Assembly: GCF_011761355.1 (NCBI RefSeq)
Contig: NZ_JAASRW010000003.1
Coordinates: forward strand, 581,188 to 645,187
DNA from: Paenibacillus lupini
Lineage (GTDB): Bacteria; Bacillota; Bacilli; Paenibacillales; Paenibacillaceae
Reading direction: 5' to 3'
Length of the DNA: 64,000 nucleotides
This document shows positions 1 to 7,237 of the stretch, one piece after another. Positions within the stretch are counted from its first letter, which is position 1; the number at the start of each line of letters is the position of its first letter. The translations under genes and the position numbers were made by a program. The notes under the pieces are model-generated. The model was not told where the DNA came from. It did no database searches and saw nothing but the letters and a program-made list of their open reading frames with translations.

Positions 1-2
1 CG

Positions 3-452
3 ATGATCGCCATGCCAGATCTGGACTGGGAGAGAATCGGCTTTAAGGTTAATGAAGGTGCAGCGTTTATCCGCAGAGGAGATCGTGTCTTTATTGCCTA
101 CTCAGCAAGCGCGACTGACTTCAACTACTGTATGGGGCTGCTCGAAGCATCCGCAGATGCAGATCTGCTTGATGCAGCGTCATGGGACAAATCACCGGTA
201 CCGGTACTGACGACTGATGAGCTTCTTGGTATGTATGGTCCCGGCCATAACAACTTTACCGTAGCTGAAGATGGGGAAACCGCTTTATTCGTCTTCCACG
301 CAAGAACGTACAAAGAGATTGTTGGTGATCCGCTGTACGATCCTAACCGTCATACCTTTGTAACGGAACTGTTGTGGACCGAGGACGGAAGACCCGATTT
401 CCGGGCATCCGTAGCGGGATTGCAGCTTCCTCATGAGGAAGCGTCCTCGTAG
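3..452 (+). CDS. GH43-family glycoside hydrolase, C-terminal part (5' end outside window)
   Basis: The reading frame is open to the left edge, so this is the last ~149 residues of a longer protein. The segment YGPGHNNFTV followed by a beta-rich stretch and DPNRHTFVTELLW resembles the fifth blade of GH43 five-bladed propellers, which hydrolyse arabinan- or xylan-type polysaccharides. The catalytic Asp residues would lie upstream and cannot be seen. A 12-bp terminator hairpin follows 20 bp after the stop. GH43 membership is a family-level call. The substrate is unknown. Confidence 0.7.
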   Translation: MIAMPDLDWERIGFKVNEGAAFIRRGDRVFIAYSASATDFNYCMGLLEASADADLLDAASWDKSPVPVLTTDELLGMYGPGHNNFTVAEDGETALFVFHARTYKEIVGDPLYDPNRHTFVTELLWTEDGRPDFRASVAGLQLPHEEASS

Positions 453-472
453 ATAGAGGAGCCTAACAAACA

Positions 473-520
473 AAATGGCTGTCCTAAAAGTCCATTATAA
501 GACTTTCGGGACAGCCATTT
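473..520 (+). terminator. Intrinsic terminator of the GH43 gene
   Basis: Perfect 12-bp inverted repeat, AAATGGCTGTCC (473-484) and GGACAGCCATTT (509-520), directly downstream of the stop codon. The T-rich end of the stem provides the weak U tract. Confidence 0.75.
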
Positions 521-553
521 AGCGTAAAAACTGACTTCTCATTGTAGCAAGCT

Positions 554-740
554 GCACTGGATTTGTTGCAGGATAACGGAGTGCTTTTAACAGACAACTT
601 ACTCTACATTGGAGTCTGTGCAGTATAATCAGTCTAATTTGTACGATAGTGGTTCATTGTGGACCTTTGTATTGGAGTGAATCCAACGTAAATTAGTAAA
701 CCATCGTTTCACCATGATTTTATTGGACTAAATCCAGTGC
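554..740. repeat. Intergenic repeat element with 11-bp terminal inverted repeats
   Basis: This gene-free interval is bounded by GCACTGGATTT (554-564) and its exact complement AAATCCAGTGC (730-740). Inside, related motifs recur: CACTGGATTTGTTGCAG at 555 and CATTGGAGTCTGTGCAG at 607 (offset 52), then ATTGGAGTGAATCCA at 671 and ATTGGACTAAATCCA at 722 (offset 51). The second pair is roughly the inverse of the first. No coding potential. It is probably a small repeated element of this genome. Confidence 0.55.
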
Positions 741-756
741 GCGCTGAGAAGGAAAC

Positions 757-802
757 GAGGCTGTTCCAAAAGTCGTTTGAAATTGACTTTTGGGACAGCC
801 TC
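757..802. terminator. Hairpin terminator downstream of the solute-binding-protein remnant
   Basis: An 18-bp inverted repeat with one G-T pair: GAGGCTGTTCC (757-767) pairs with GGGACAGCCTC (792-802), extended by AAAAGTC/GACTTTT. It lies 14 bp beyond the stop of the minus-strand remnant and resembles the hairpin at 473-520. Confidence 0.6.
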
Positions 803-815
803 ATTCGTATGCCTA

Positions 816-1625
816 TCAGGATTGCGTTTGTGATACCGACTTGAACCAGTCGTTAACTTCCTGCGTGATTTGATCGCCTCCGTTGGCTTTCCAACTGGAG
901 ATGAAGGTATCAAATGCGTCGATCGGAAGCTTGTTGTAAATGATTTTGTTGAACGTCTCCAGCTCGGATTGACGGAGGAGGTTCCACTTGGAGATCATCG
1001 TTGGTGTTGCTGCACCTGTGAAGTAGTTCTGTTTGCGGATGTCGATCTGCGACATAACGACCTTTGCAGCGTACCAGTTCTCCGGCTTACGGAATTCAAA
1101 CAGTTGTTTCTCATACGGTGTTTCCGGCTGTTTGCCTTCGGCTAGCTTGACAAGCGACTTCATGTACAAGTCCGGGATACGGGCAGGGCCAGTGATGAAC
1201 TGGAAGTCGTTGTTGAATTCCTTGATTTTAGACTCGTCACTCGTTGGTTCTCCATCGACGACATCCCAGTCGTAGCCTTTGGCAAAGCCATACTCATACT
1301 CGCTGCCAACGGCCGGGTTCGCAAGGTTATCCAGCAAGTAGTTGTAGTAGAGAATGATAGCTTCTGGATGCTCAGCATTTTTGTTAATCATGAAGCTGCT
1401 GTTGACACCGGAGTTTTGCCACTTCGTGCCGATCTTGCCATCTGGACCTGCTGGAACCGGATAGGCTTTATATTTCGCGCCATTAACGTTCTTAAGCAGG
1501 TCAGGTGCCGGCCAGTCCGGAACCCAGTTCGCGCCAGGCAGGACGCCTGCGTTGCCCTTTGTCCAGATTTCGGCAGACTTGCCTTCATCCCAAAGGGCAG
1601 CGTCTGCAGCGGACACTCCGCGCAT
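816..1625 (-). pseudogene. 5'-truncated extracellular sugar-binding protein (LplA-type), C-terminal 269 residues
   Basis: The sequence resembles the C-terminal half of large lipoprotein binding proteins of Paenibacillus polysaccharide ABC importers: an ANWVPDW region, FMINKNAEHPEA, many aromatic residues and a closing WFKSVSQTQS. These proteins are normally about 500-570 residues with a lipobox. Here the signal peptide and first lobe are missing, and no ribosome-binding site precedes the first ATG at 1625. Upstream the reading abuts the tail of a permease on the opposite strand (1624-1721), so a rearrangement removed the 5' half. It is presumably non-functional. Confidence 0.75.
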
Positions 1626-1721
1626 CGCAGATTTTATCGGTGCTCTGCCGATTCTAATTGTATATCCGTTTCTTCAGCGCTTTTTGTCAAGGGTGTTGTC
1701 ATTGGTGCTGTAAAGGAATAA
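1624..1721 (+). pseudogene. Remnant of a sugar ABC transporter permease C-terminus (LplC/AraQ-like), frameshifted
   Basis: Read forward, ATC at 1624 begins IADFIGALPILIVYPFLQRF. After one missing base in a T-run near 1680-1685 the frame continues FVKGVVIGAVKE-stop. The motif (Y)PFLQRFFVKGVVIGAVKE is the hallmark C-terminus of CUT1 sugar permeases. Only about 33 codons survive, with a frameshift, joined directly to the opposite-strand binding-protein fragment. Both pieces probably came from polysaccharide importer operons. Confidence 0.7.
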
Positions 1722-1738
1722 CAATAAAACCCACCTGT

Positions 1739-1786
1739 CTCTAACGCGGTCGCTCATCTTTGAGAGACCGCGTTAGAGGTTTTTTA
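1739..1786 (+). terminator. Intrinsic terminator after the permease remnant
   Basis: CTCTAACGCGGTC (1739-1751) pairs perfectly with GACCGCGTTAGAG (1766-1778), followed by GTTTTTTATTT. It insulates the iron operon promoter from upstream transcription. Confidence 0.85.
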
Positions 1787-1815
1787 TTTCTAAAGGAATA
1801 GGGTATAATTAATTG

Positions 1816-1844
1816 TTGACTTTGATAATGAGAATTGTTATCAT
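1816..1844 (+). promoter_or_regulatory. Sigma-A promoter overlapped by a Fur box
   Basis: TTGACT (1816-1821) and TATCAT (1839-1844) are separated by 17 bp. GATAATGAGAATTGTTATC (1824-1842) closely matches the 19-bp Fur consensus of alternating GATAAT/ATTATC half-sites and covers the spacer and -10 element. Iron-loaded Fur would therefore block this promoter. This predicts that the downstream siderophore uptake operon is expressed under iron limitation. Confidence 0.85.
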
Positions 1845-1898
1845 CACCTTAGTCAAAAAACGAGATTACAACATAATAGTTTGTAGGGGGATGTTTTC

Positions 1899-2915
1899 GT
1901 GTTCGGTAAGAGTAAAAAACTAATTGTAGTTCTTCTAAGTGTAATGGCACTTTCACTTATCCTCGCAGCATGCGGAGGGAATAAAGAGAATAACGCAAAT
2001 AATACGAATAATGGAGCAGCGGAAAGTGCATCACCTTCGGCAGATGCGACTGAGAATGCAGCAGCACCAACGGAACAAAAGCTGACTGACGGCCTTGGTA
2101 ACGAAGTTACGATTCCGGCTAATCCGCAAAAAATTATTGCTTCTTACCTGGAAGATTACCTGGTTGCTCTTGGCGTGAAGCCAGTTGCACAATGGAGTGT
2201 TCCAAACGGAATTCAAGACTACCTGCAAACGGATCTGAAAGATATCCCAACAATTTCGTATGACCTTCCATTCGAAGCTGTGACAAGCTTTGCTCCTGAT
2301 CTTCTGATCCTTGGTTCAAACAGCACAGTTGATGGCGGCAAATACGAGCAATATAATAAAATCGCTCCAACCTTCGTACTTGGTGATGAAGTGAACAGCG
2401 ACTGGCGAAAAGCCCTGCTGAAGATCGGTGAAGTTTTGCAGAAGAGCGACAAGGCTCAAGAAGTGCTGAGCGCTTACGAGACGAAAGCAACTGACGCGAA
2501 AGCTAAGCTTCAAGCAGCTATTCCAGACCAATCTGTTGCAGCACTGTGGCTTGTAGGAAACAAATTCTTTGTTGTTAGCGATAAGCTGTCAAGCGGCGCA
2601 GTTCTCTATAATGACCTTGGTTTGAAAGTTCCCGCTGTTGTGCAAGAGATCTCCGCTGCTGGAAAAGGCAGCTGGAATGAAATTTCCCTTGAGAAGCTTG
2701 CTGATCTGGACGCTGACCATCTGATTCTGATCAATAGCGACAAAGCTACTGGCTCTGAAGCGCTGAAGGATCCGATCTGGCAATCCATTCCGGCCGTTAA
2801 GAACAACCATGTCTATGAATACGATGGTGAAGGTTCATCCAGCTGGTTATACTACGGACCAGTAGCTAGCTCCCAAATGATCGATAATGTATTAAAAGAT
2901 ATTGTGAAACAATAA
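1899..2915 (+). CDS. Iron-siderophore ABC transporter substrate-binding lipoprotein
   Basis: A GTG start is chosen because TAGGGGG lies 8 bp upstream. A lipoprotein signal peptide ends in LILAAC with Cys25 as lipidation site, then a Ser/Asn/Ala-rich linker. A Peripla_BP_2 (FecB/FhuD-type) domain follows, starting TDGLGNEVTIPANPQKIIA and ending with the GEGSSSWLYYGPVASSQMID segment. It binds ferric siderophore outside the membrane and delivers it to the two FecCD permeases encoded next. A Fur box precedes it and an internal terminator follows, which would leave the binding protein more abundant than the permeases. No ATPase gene is in the cluster. The siderophore is unknown. Confidence 0.9.
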   Translation: MFGKSKKLIVVLLSVMALSLILAACGGNKENNANNTNNGAAESASPSADATENAAAPTEQKLTDGLGNEVTIPANPQKIIASYLEDYLVALGVKPVAQWSVPNGIQDYLQTDLKDIPTISYDLPFEAVTSFAPDLLILGSNSTVDGGKYEQYNKIAPTFVLGDEVNSDWRKALLKIGEVLQKSDKAQEVLSAYETKATDAKAKLQAAIPDQSVAALWLVGNKFFVVSDKLSSGAVLYNDLGLKVPAVVQEISAAGKGSWNEISLEKLADLDADHLILINSDKATGSEALKDPIWQSIPAVKNNHVYEYDGEGSSSWLYYGPVASSQMIDNVLKDIVKQ

Positions 2916-2929
2916 GAAGTAGGAAAGGA

Positions 2930-2952
2930 GGGAGCTGCTGCTCCCTTTTTTT
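2930..2952 (+). terminator. Intra-operon terminator/attenuator between binding protein and permease
   Basis: GGGAGC (2930-2935), loop TGCT, GCTCCC (2940-2945), then seven T. It sits 15 bp after the binding-protein stop and 34 bp before the first permease start, so partial readthrough would set component ratios. Confidence 0.75.
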
Positions 2953-2985
2953 CCGTTGAATATACCAATCAGGTGGAGTGGAGTT

Positions 2986-4047
2986 ATGGCAGATCATTCT
3001 CATATTCAATCTGAATCCGCTTCGGCCGGCTCAGAGGTTGAACGAATTTATTCAAGGCCCGTTACAGCGATTTTTATTATCTTTGGCGGTCTTATTGCGC
3101 TAGTGTTCAGTTTGGCATTATCCGTATCCTTTGGTGCGATGGATATTAAATTTACGATGGTATGGGAAGCTATTTTTAATTTCAATCCGGATCTGAAAGA
3201 GCATCAGGTTATTTGGGAGCTTCGTTTGCCTAGGGTACTCGGCTGCATGCTCGTCGGCAGTGCTTTTGCCGTTGCAGGTACGGTTATGCAGGGGATGACA
3301 CGTAACCCGCTTGCCGACTCAGGGCTGCTGGGTCTCAATTCCGGCGCAGGATTTGCGCTTGCTTTATGTTTTGCTTTTGCACCGGGACTTCCTTACCCTT
3401 ATATTATTTTATTCTCTTTCCTTGGAGCCGCAGTCAGCACTATTGTTGTCGTCGGCTTAAGTGCATCGGTTCGGGGCGGGCTTACCCCAACCCGAATGGT
3501 TCTGGCTGGGGTTACTTTATCGGCATTGCTAACTGCGCTTAGTGAAGGGATTGCACTCTACTTCCGTATTGGTCAGGAATTAGCCTTCTGGTATGCGGGC
3601 GGCGTGGCCGGCATTCGGTGGGAGCAGCTAAAAATCATGTTCCCTTGGGTGATAGTTGCTCTTATTGGGGCGATGGTATTATCTCGTTCGATTACGATGC
3701 TTAGCCTTGGTGAAGAGGTATCAAAAGGGCTTGGTCTTCGAACGGGACCTGTTAAGCTGGCTGGTGTCATTATTGTTATTATGCTGGCAGGGGCGGCCGT
3801 GTCTGTAGCGGGTGCTGTATCCTTCATCGGACTGCTTGTCCCGCATTTTGCCCGTAAGCTTGTTGGTGTCGACTACAAATGGATTATTCCAACATCGGCA
3901 GTACTTGGTGCTCTGCTCGTTGTATTAGCCGATCTGGCTGCTAGAATGGTCAATCCTCCTTTCGAGACACCGATTGGGACAATGATCGCAGTTATTGGCG
4001 TTCCGTTCTTCCTCTATCTTGCAAACAAAGAAAAGAGGGAGCTGTAA
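2986..4047 (+). CDS. Iron-siderophore ABC transporter permease (FecCD family)
   Basis: ATG at 2986 is preferred over an upstream in-frame TTG at 2956 because GGTGGAGTGGAG precedes it at normal spacing. About 353 residues, with roughly ten hydrophobic segments after a short hydrophilic N-terminus. Family hallmarks are LRLPRVLGCMLVGSAFAVAG and MTRNPLADSGLLGLNSGAG near residues 80-125, and FIGLLVPHFARKLVGVDYK near the C-terminus, which is the loop contacting the ATPase. It forms a heterodimeric channel with the next gene, 3 bp downstream. The ATPase must come from elsewhere. Confidence 0.92.
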   Translation: MADHSHIQSESASAGSEVERIYSRPVTAIFIIFGGLIALVFSLALSVSFGAMDIKFTMVWEAIFNFNPDLKEHQVIWELRLPRVLGCMLVGSAFAVAGTVMQGMTRNPLADSGLLGLNSGAGFALALCFAFAPGLPYPYIILFSFLGAAVSTIVVVGLSASVRGGLTPTRMVLAGVTLSALLTALSEGIALYFRIGQELAFWYAGGVAGIRWEQLKIMFPWVIVALIGAMVLSRSITMLSLGEEVSKGLGLRTGPVKLAGVIIVIMLAGAAVSVAGAVSFIGLLVPHFARKLVGVDYKWIIPTSAVLGALLVVLADLAARMVNPPFETPIGTMIAVIGVPFFLYLANKEKREL

Positions 4048-4050
4048 CAG

Positions 4051-5085
4051 ATGAATAATAGTCTAATTTCCTCCGTGGAACAGAAGAGACGTCGTCGCGC
4101 CATTCTCGTTATGTCCGTGTTGTTCGTTGGGATCATTATCGCTTTCCTCATTAGTATGAATACCGGTGTAATCCGGCTTACTCCTCTTGATGTATTAAAA
4201 ACCTTGTTTGGCTTTGGAACGGCCCAACAGCATATGGTGTTATTCGATTTCCGATTGCCGCGCATTATCATTTCCATTCTGATTGGGATGGGACTTGCCA
4301 TATCCGGTGCTGTACTTCAAGCCTTGTCCCGTAATGCACTAGCTGATCCTGGCATTATCGGGATTAACTCTGGGGCAGGGATGGTTATCCTGCTGTATGT
4401 CGCGTTTTATACAACGCCTGCTGCGGCTCCGGTATACTTACTTCCTATTCTTGCTTGGTTAGGTGGAGGCATTGCGGCATTTCTTGTCTTTGTTATTTCT
4501 TATCGCAGGCAAAAGGGATTATCGCCTAATCGACTGATTTTGAATGGGGTAGCGATAAGCTCAGGCTTCTCAGCGGTTACGATTCTGGTCTCTTTGCGCA
4601 TTAATCCGGAGCAGTATCAATTCGTAGCGACATGGTTAGCGGGAAGTATCTGGAGTAAGGATTGGAATTACGTATATGCCTTGCTGCCGTTTATTATCAT
4701 TCTGATGCCTTACGTGTTCTTCAAAGCGCAGACCATTAATGTGTTAAACCTTGGTGCGCCAATGGCAACGGGACTTGGAGCGGCTGTTGCAAGACAGCAG
4801 ATATGGCTCTTGGCAGCTGCGGTTGGTCTAGCCAGCTCCTGTGTTGCCGTCAGCGGCAGTATCGGTTTTGTTGGACTTGTAGCGCCTCACTTGGCCCGCC
4901 GGTTAGTAGGCAATCGCTATCAAGTCGTGCTGCCTGCAACGGCGCTTGCAGGAGGATTCCTTGTGCTTGTAGCGGACACACTTGGCAGATGGTTGCTGCA
5001 GCCTGCGGAAATACCGACAGGTATTGTTGTCGCTGTGATCGGTGCACCTTACTTCTTATACTTAATGTTCCGGACTAAAGGTTAA
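4051..5085 (+). CDS. Iron-siderophore ABC transporter permease (FecCD family), second subunit
   Basis: 344 residues with about ten membrane spans. It shares the family motifs FDFRLPRIIISILIGMGLAI and SRNALADPGIIGINSGAG, and the coupling region GFVGLVAPHLARRLVGNRYQ. It starts 3 bp after the first permease with GAGGGAG upstream, so the two are translationally linked. It pairs with the first subunit to form the membrane channel. This is the last intact gene of the iron operon; a hairpin follows before the broken regulator. Confidence 0.92.
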   Translation: MNNSLISSVEQKRRRRAILVMSVLFVGIIIAFLISMNTGVIRLTPLDVLKTLFGFGTAQQHMVLFDFRLPRIIISILIGMGLAISGAVLQALSRNALADPGIIGINSGAGMVILLYVAFYTTPAAAPVYLLPILAWLGGGIAAFLVFVISYRRQKGLSPNRLILNGVAISSGFSAVTILVSLRINPEQYQFVATWLAGSIWSKDWNYVYALLPFIIILMPYVFFKAQTINVLNLGAPMATGLGAAVARQQIWLLAAAVGLASSCVAVSGSIGFVGLVAPHLARRLVGNRYQVVLPATALAGGFLVLVADTLGRWLLQPAEIPTGIVVAVIGAPYFLYLMFRTKG

Positions 5086-5102
5086 CCTAATGAACATTGC
5101 AG

Positions 5103-5145
5103 GCCGGTTAGACCTCTGCCGAGGGATGACCGGCTTTACTGTTTT
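5103..5145 (+). terminator. Probable terminator of the siderophore operon
   Basis: GCCGGT (5103-5108) pairs with ACCGGC (5129-5134), with an inner CCTC-TGCC-GAGG hairpin (5113-5124). A T-rich tract TTTACTGTTTT follows. Confidence 0.55.
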
Positions 5146-5182
5146 CTCATGAAATCTCATGAATTCGAAGGAGCGTGATCAG

Positions 5183-6311
5183 ATGGCTTTTCCGCATGAA
5201 GAGTTGGCGCAAGCATTCGTGAAGATCCCTGTTGAAGTGCATGGTGTGTATCGGACAGAGCTGGAGCCTGGTGTCATTTACGATGGCCATGTGGATCGCC
5301 CGACGACAAAGTGTGCCGTTCTTATAAGCCTTCGCGGTCAAGCTGAATTTATCTATAACGAGACGGAACGCTACTTGCTTGAACCGGGGAAAATATTGCT
5401 TGGCGGGATGCAGAAGAGGCTAGAGATTCATACAAGCGAGCAAGGATTCGAATATGGGCTTGTTCATTATGTACCTGTTCGTACAATGATGGATGATGCA
5501 AAGCAATTAATAGATGTGAATATGCTTCATGCACCGCAAAGCCCAGAGCTGCTGCAGCTGCTGGGTCGAATGCTGCAGGCTTCATCCTCACCAGACAGCA
5601 TGCTGCTGCTGGAGAAGAAATCGTTATTTTACCATCTGATTAATAAGGTGCTGCAATCGGAACGCACACAACAGAATAAAACGAGTTATCCGCTGATCGA
5701 AGAAGCAACCGTGTATATTCATGATCATTTTAACGAACCAATTACCTTGTATCAGCTGGCTGACAGATTTGGGCTCAAGCCTAAATACTTCTCGTCATTA
5801 TTCCAACGTTACACGGGCATCGGACCTATCGATTATTTGATTCAGTATCGGATCAACAAGGCGTATGAGCTGCTTATGACCGGGCAATTCGAAGTTCTAA
5901 TCGGATCTGGCAGCCGCCAAAGAAAAACTGGCTGATCTGGACGGCAATGTAGCCTTCGTACAGGTTCGTGAAAATGAAGTCTACCTGCAAGGAACAGCAT
6001 ACTTGAAGCCTTATTACGAAGGTATGGGACTGAAAGCCCCAACTTCTGACGCGATGTCAGAAGGGGAGAAGCTCAGCCTGGAAGGGCTTAGCGCATTGGA
6101 TCCTGACTATCTGTTCCTTGGCTACTTTAACTACAGTGACAAGACACTTCCTGCTGCAACAGATCAATGGGAAAACAGCGAAGTGTGGAAGAAGCTGAAG
6201 GCGGTATCGAATAACCATGTGTACAGCATTAACGGCGAGCTGGCACTAGGTTATGGTCCAATCGGCAACAACTACGGGGTAAAAGCCATTCTTGATTCGC
6301 TTCAAAAGTAA
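5183..6311 (+). pseudogene. Btr-like AraC regulator with siderophore-binding domain, internal deletion and frame change
   Basis: ATG 5183 has AAGGAG 9 bp upstream. The first frame encodes a sensing N-terminus and the first helix-turn-helix of an AraC domain (ITLYQLADRFGLKPKYFSSLF). It breaks off after the RINKAYELLMTGQ segment that normally leads into the second HTH. Within 20 bp a different frame (open from about 5906) encodes the C-terminal lobe of a FeuA/FecB-like binding protein: KLADLDGNVAFVQVR, then YLKPYYEGMGLKAP, ending at 6311. B. subtilis Btr has this same AraC-plus-binding-domain layout and activates siderophore uptake. The second HTH and first binding lobe are missing, so the gene is inactivated by an out-of-frame deletion. 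Confidence 0.8.
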
Positions 6312-6325
6312 TAGACGGAGAAAAA

Positions 6326-6370
6326 AATAGGGCAGTTTCAAAAACCGTTTGGATTTGAAACTGCTCTATT
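6326..6370. terminator. Bidirectional terminator
   Basis: AATAGGGCAGTTTCAAA (6326-6342) pairs with TTTGAAACTGCTCTATT (6354-6370) apart from one G-T pair. It separates the regulator pseudogene from the convergent membrane-protein gene. Confidence 0.75.
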
Positions 6371-6380
6371 CTCGTCTAAG

Positions 6381-6472
6381 CTAACGAACCGTCATATTCT
6401 TATTTGGCCAATTTCGGCCGTTAGTCATAGCTAACGAATCCTGCCGGAAATAAGCTTTCTACGTTTCGTTAG
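6381..6472. repeat. CTAACGAA repeat cluster overlapping the DUF975 gene end
   Basis: CTAACGAA occurs at 6381 and 6431 (offset 50) and inverted as TTCGTTAG at 6465-6472. CTAACGAACCGT (6381) and ACGTTTCGTTAG (6461) are complementary with one mismatch. The last copy overlaps the stop codon of the neighbouring minus-strand gene. It resembles the other spaced-motif intergenic repeats of this window. Confidence 0.4.
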
Positions 6473-7086
6473 AAGGAGTCTGGATGTGGAGGAGGCGTTG
6501 TTCTGCCTGTAATTTCATCGTAGAAATGAGCTTGTGTTACTTGGAAGTAAGGATAAAGCCACAAAAATCCGATGCCAATGGTAAGGATAGCAAGGATGCC
6601 CCAGCCAATAAATGTTAGATGCAGGACAAACAGTTTCCACTTGCGGCCTTTCATTAGTTCTTTACTGCTGCGGATAGCATCAAGAGCACCGATATCTGGG
6701 TTGTCTTGCAGAATAAAATAAGCTTGAGAATAGCGATAGATGGCGATAAAGCCCGGAATAATAAGAAGCAATGTCCACAAGAGTGTGAAGAGCATCATTA
6801 AAAAATAAAGCCGGAATGCTTTAAGAAAATGAGAGAAACCGTTAAACATTTCGCTGATCGGCGGGCCTTCTTTTCTAGCGATGCCAACAAAGAAGATAAT
6901 AACTCCTAAAGTAAGCGCCCCGGAAAACAAGAAATTCACAATTGGACCTAAAAAGGGTATTTTGTCGATCAGGTTGAGAGCCAGGCCCAGTGCTGCATAG
7001 ATGGCAGTAACACCAACTGCTATGCCCCAGTTGCCTTGCAGGCTCTCTCTTGCTCTTGCGCGTAGTTCCGAGTACGTTGCATTCAT
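6469..7086 (-). CDS. DUF975 family integral membrane protein
   Basis: The start at 7086 (MNATYSELRARARESLQGNWG) matches the typical N-terminus of DUF975 proteins. A longer reading to 7143 exists, but its extra residues look like leader sequence. AGGAGAG lies 14 bp upstream, a rather long spacing. About 205 residues with four to five hydrophobic segments and the family pattern AYFILQDNPDIGALDAIRSSKELMKG, in which transmembrane segments flank a conserved Asp-rich loop. The function of the family is not established. It is monocistronic between two terminators. Confidence 0.8.
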   Translation of the reverse strand: MNATYSELRARARESLQGNWGIAVGVTAIYAALGLALNLIDKIPFLGPIVNFLFSGALTLGVIIFFVGIARKEGPPISEMFNGFSHFLKAFRLYFLMMLFTLLWTLLLIIPGFIAIYRYSQAYFILQDNPDIGALDAIRSSKELMKGRKWKLFVLHLTFIGWGILAILTIGIGFLWLYPYFQVTQAHFYDEITGRTTPPPHPDSF

Positions 7087-7195
7087 AATTGTAAAAAACA
7101 CTCTCCTATTTTTTTGTATAACTTCCATTTCGGTATAAACCAACAGTAAGTTTAGACTAAATACCTAATTAACGTCAATAATTATTCGTAAAGAA

Positions 7196-7230
7196 AGGCC
7201 GGCAGCCCCGATGGGTGGGAGTGCCGGCCT
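7196..7230 (-). terminator. Terminator of the SLH adhesin gene
   Basis: AGGCCGGCA (7196-7204) pairs with TGCCGGCCT (7222-7230). Read on the minus strand it is followed by TTTCTTTACG. It begins a few bases after the stop codon at 7238. Confidence 0.8.
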
Positions 7231-7237
7231 AATCTTG

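Noticed and set aside
816..1721. Insertion sequence as cause of the transporter junction
   Set aside because: No transposase reading, terminal repeats or target duplication were found at the junction itself.
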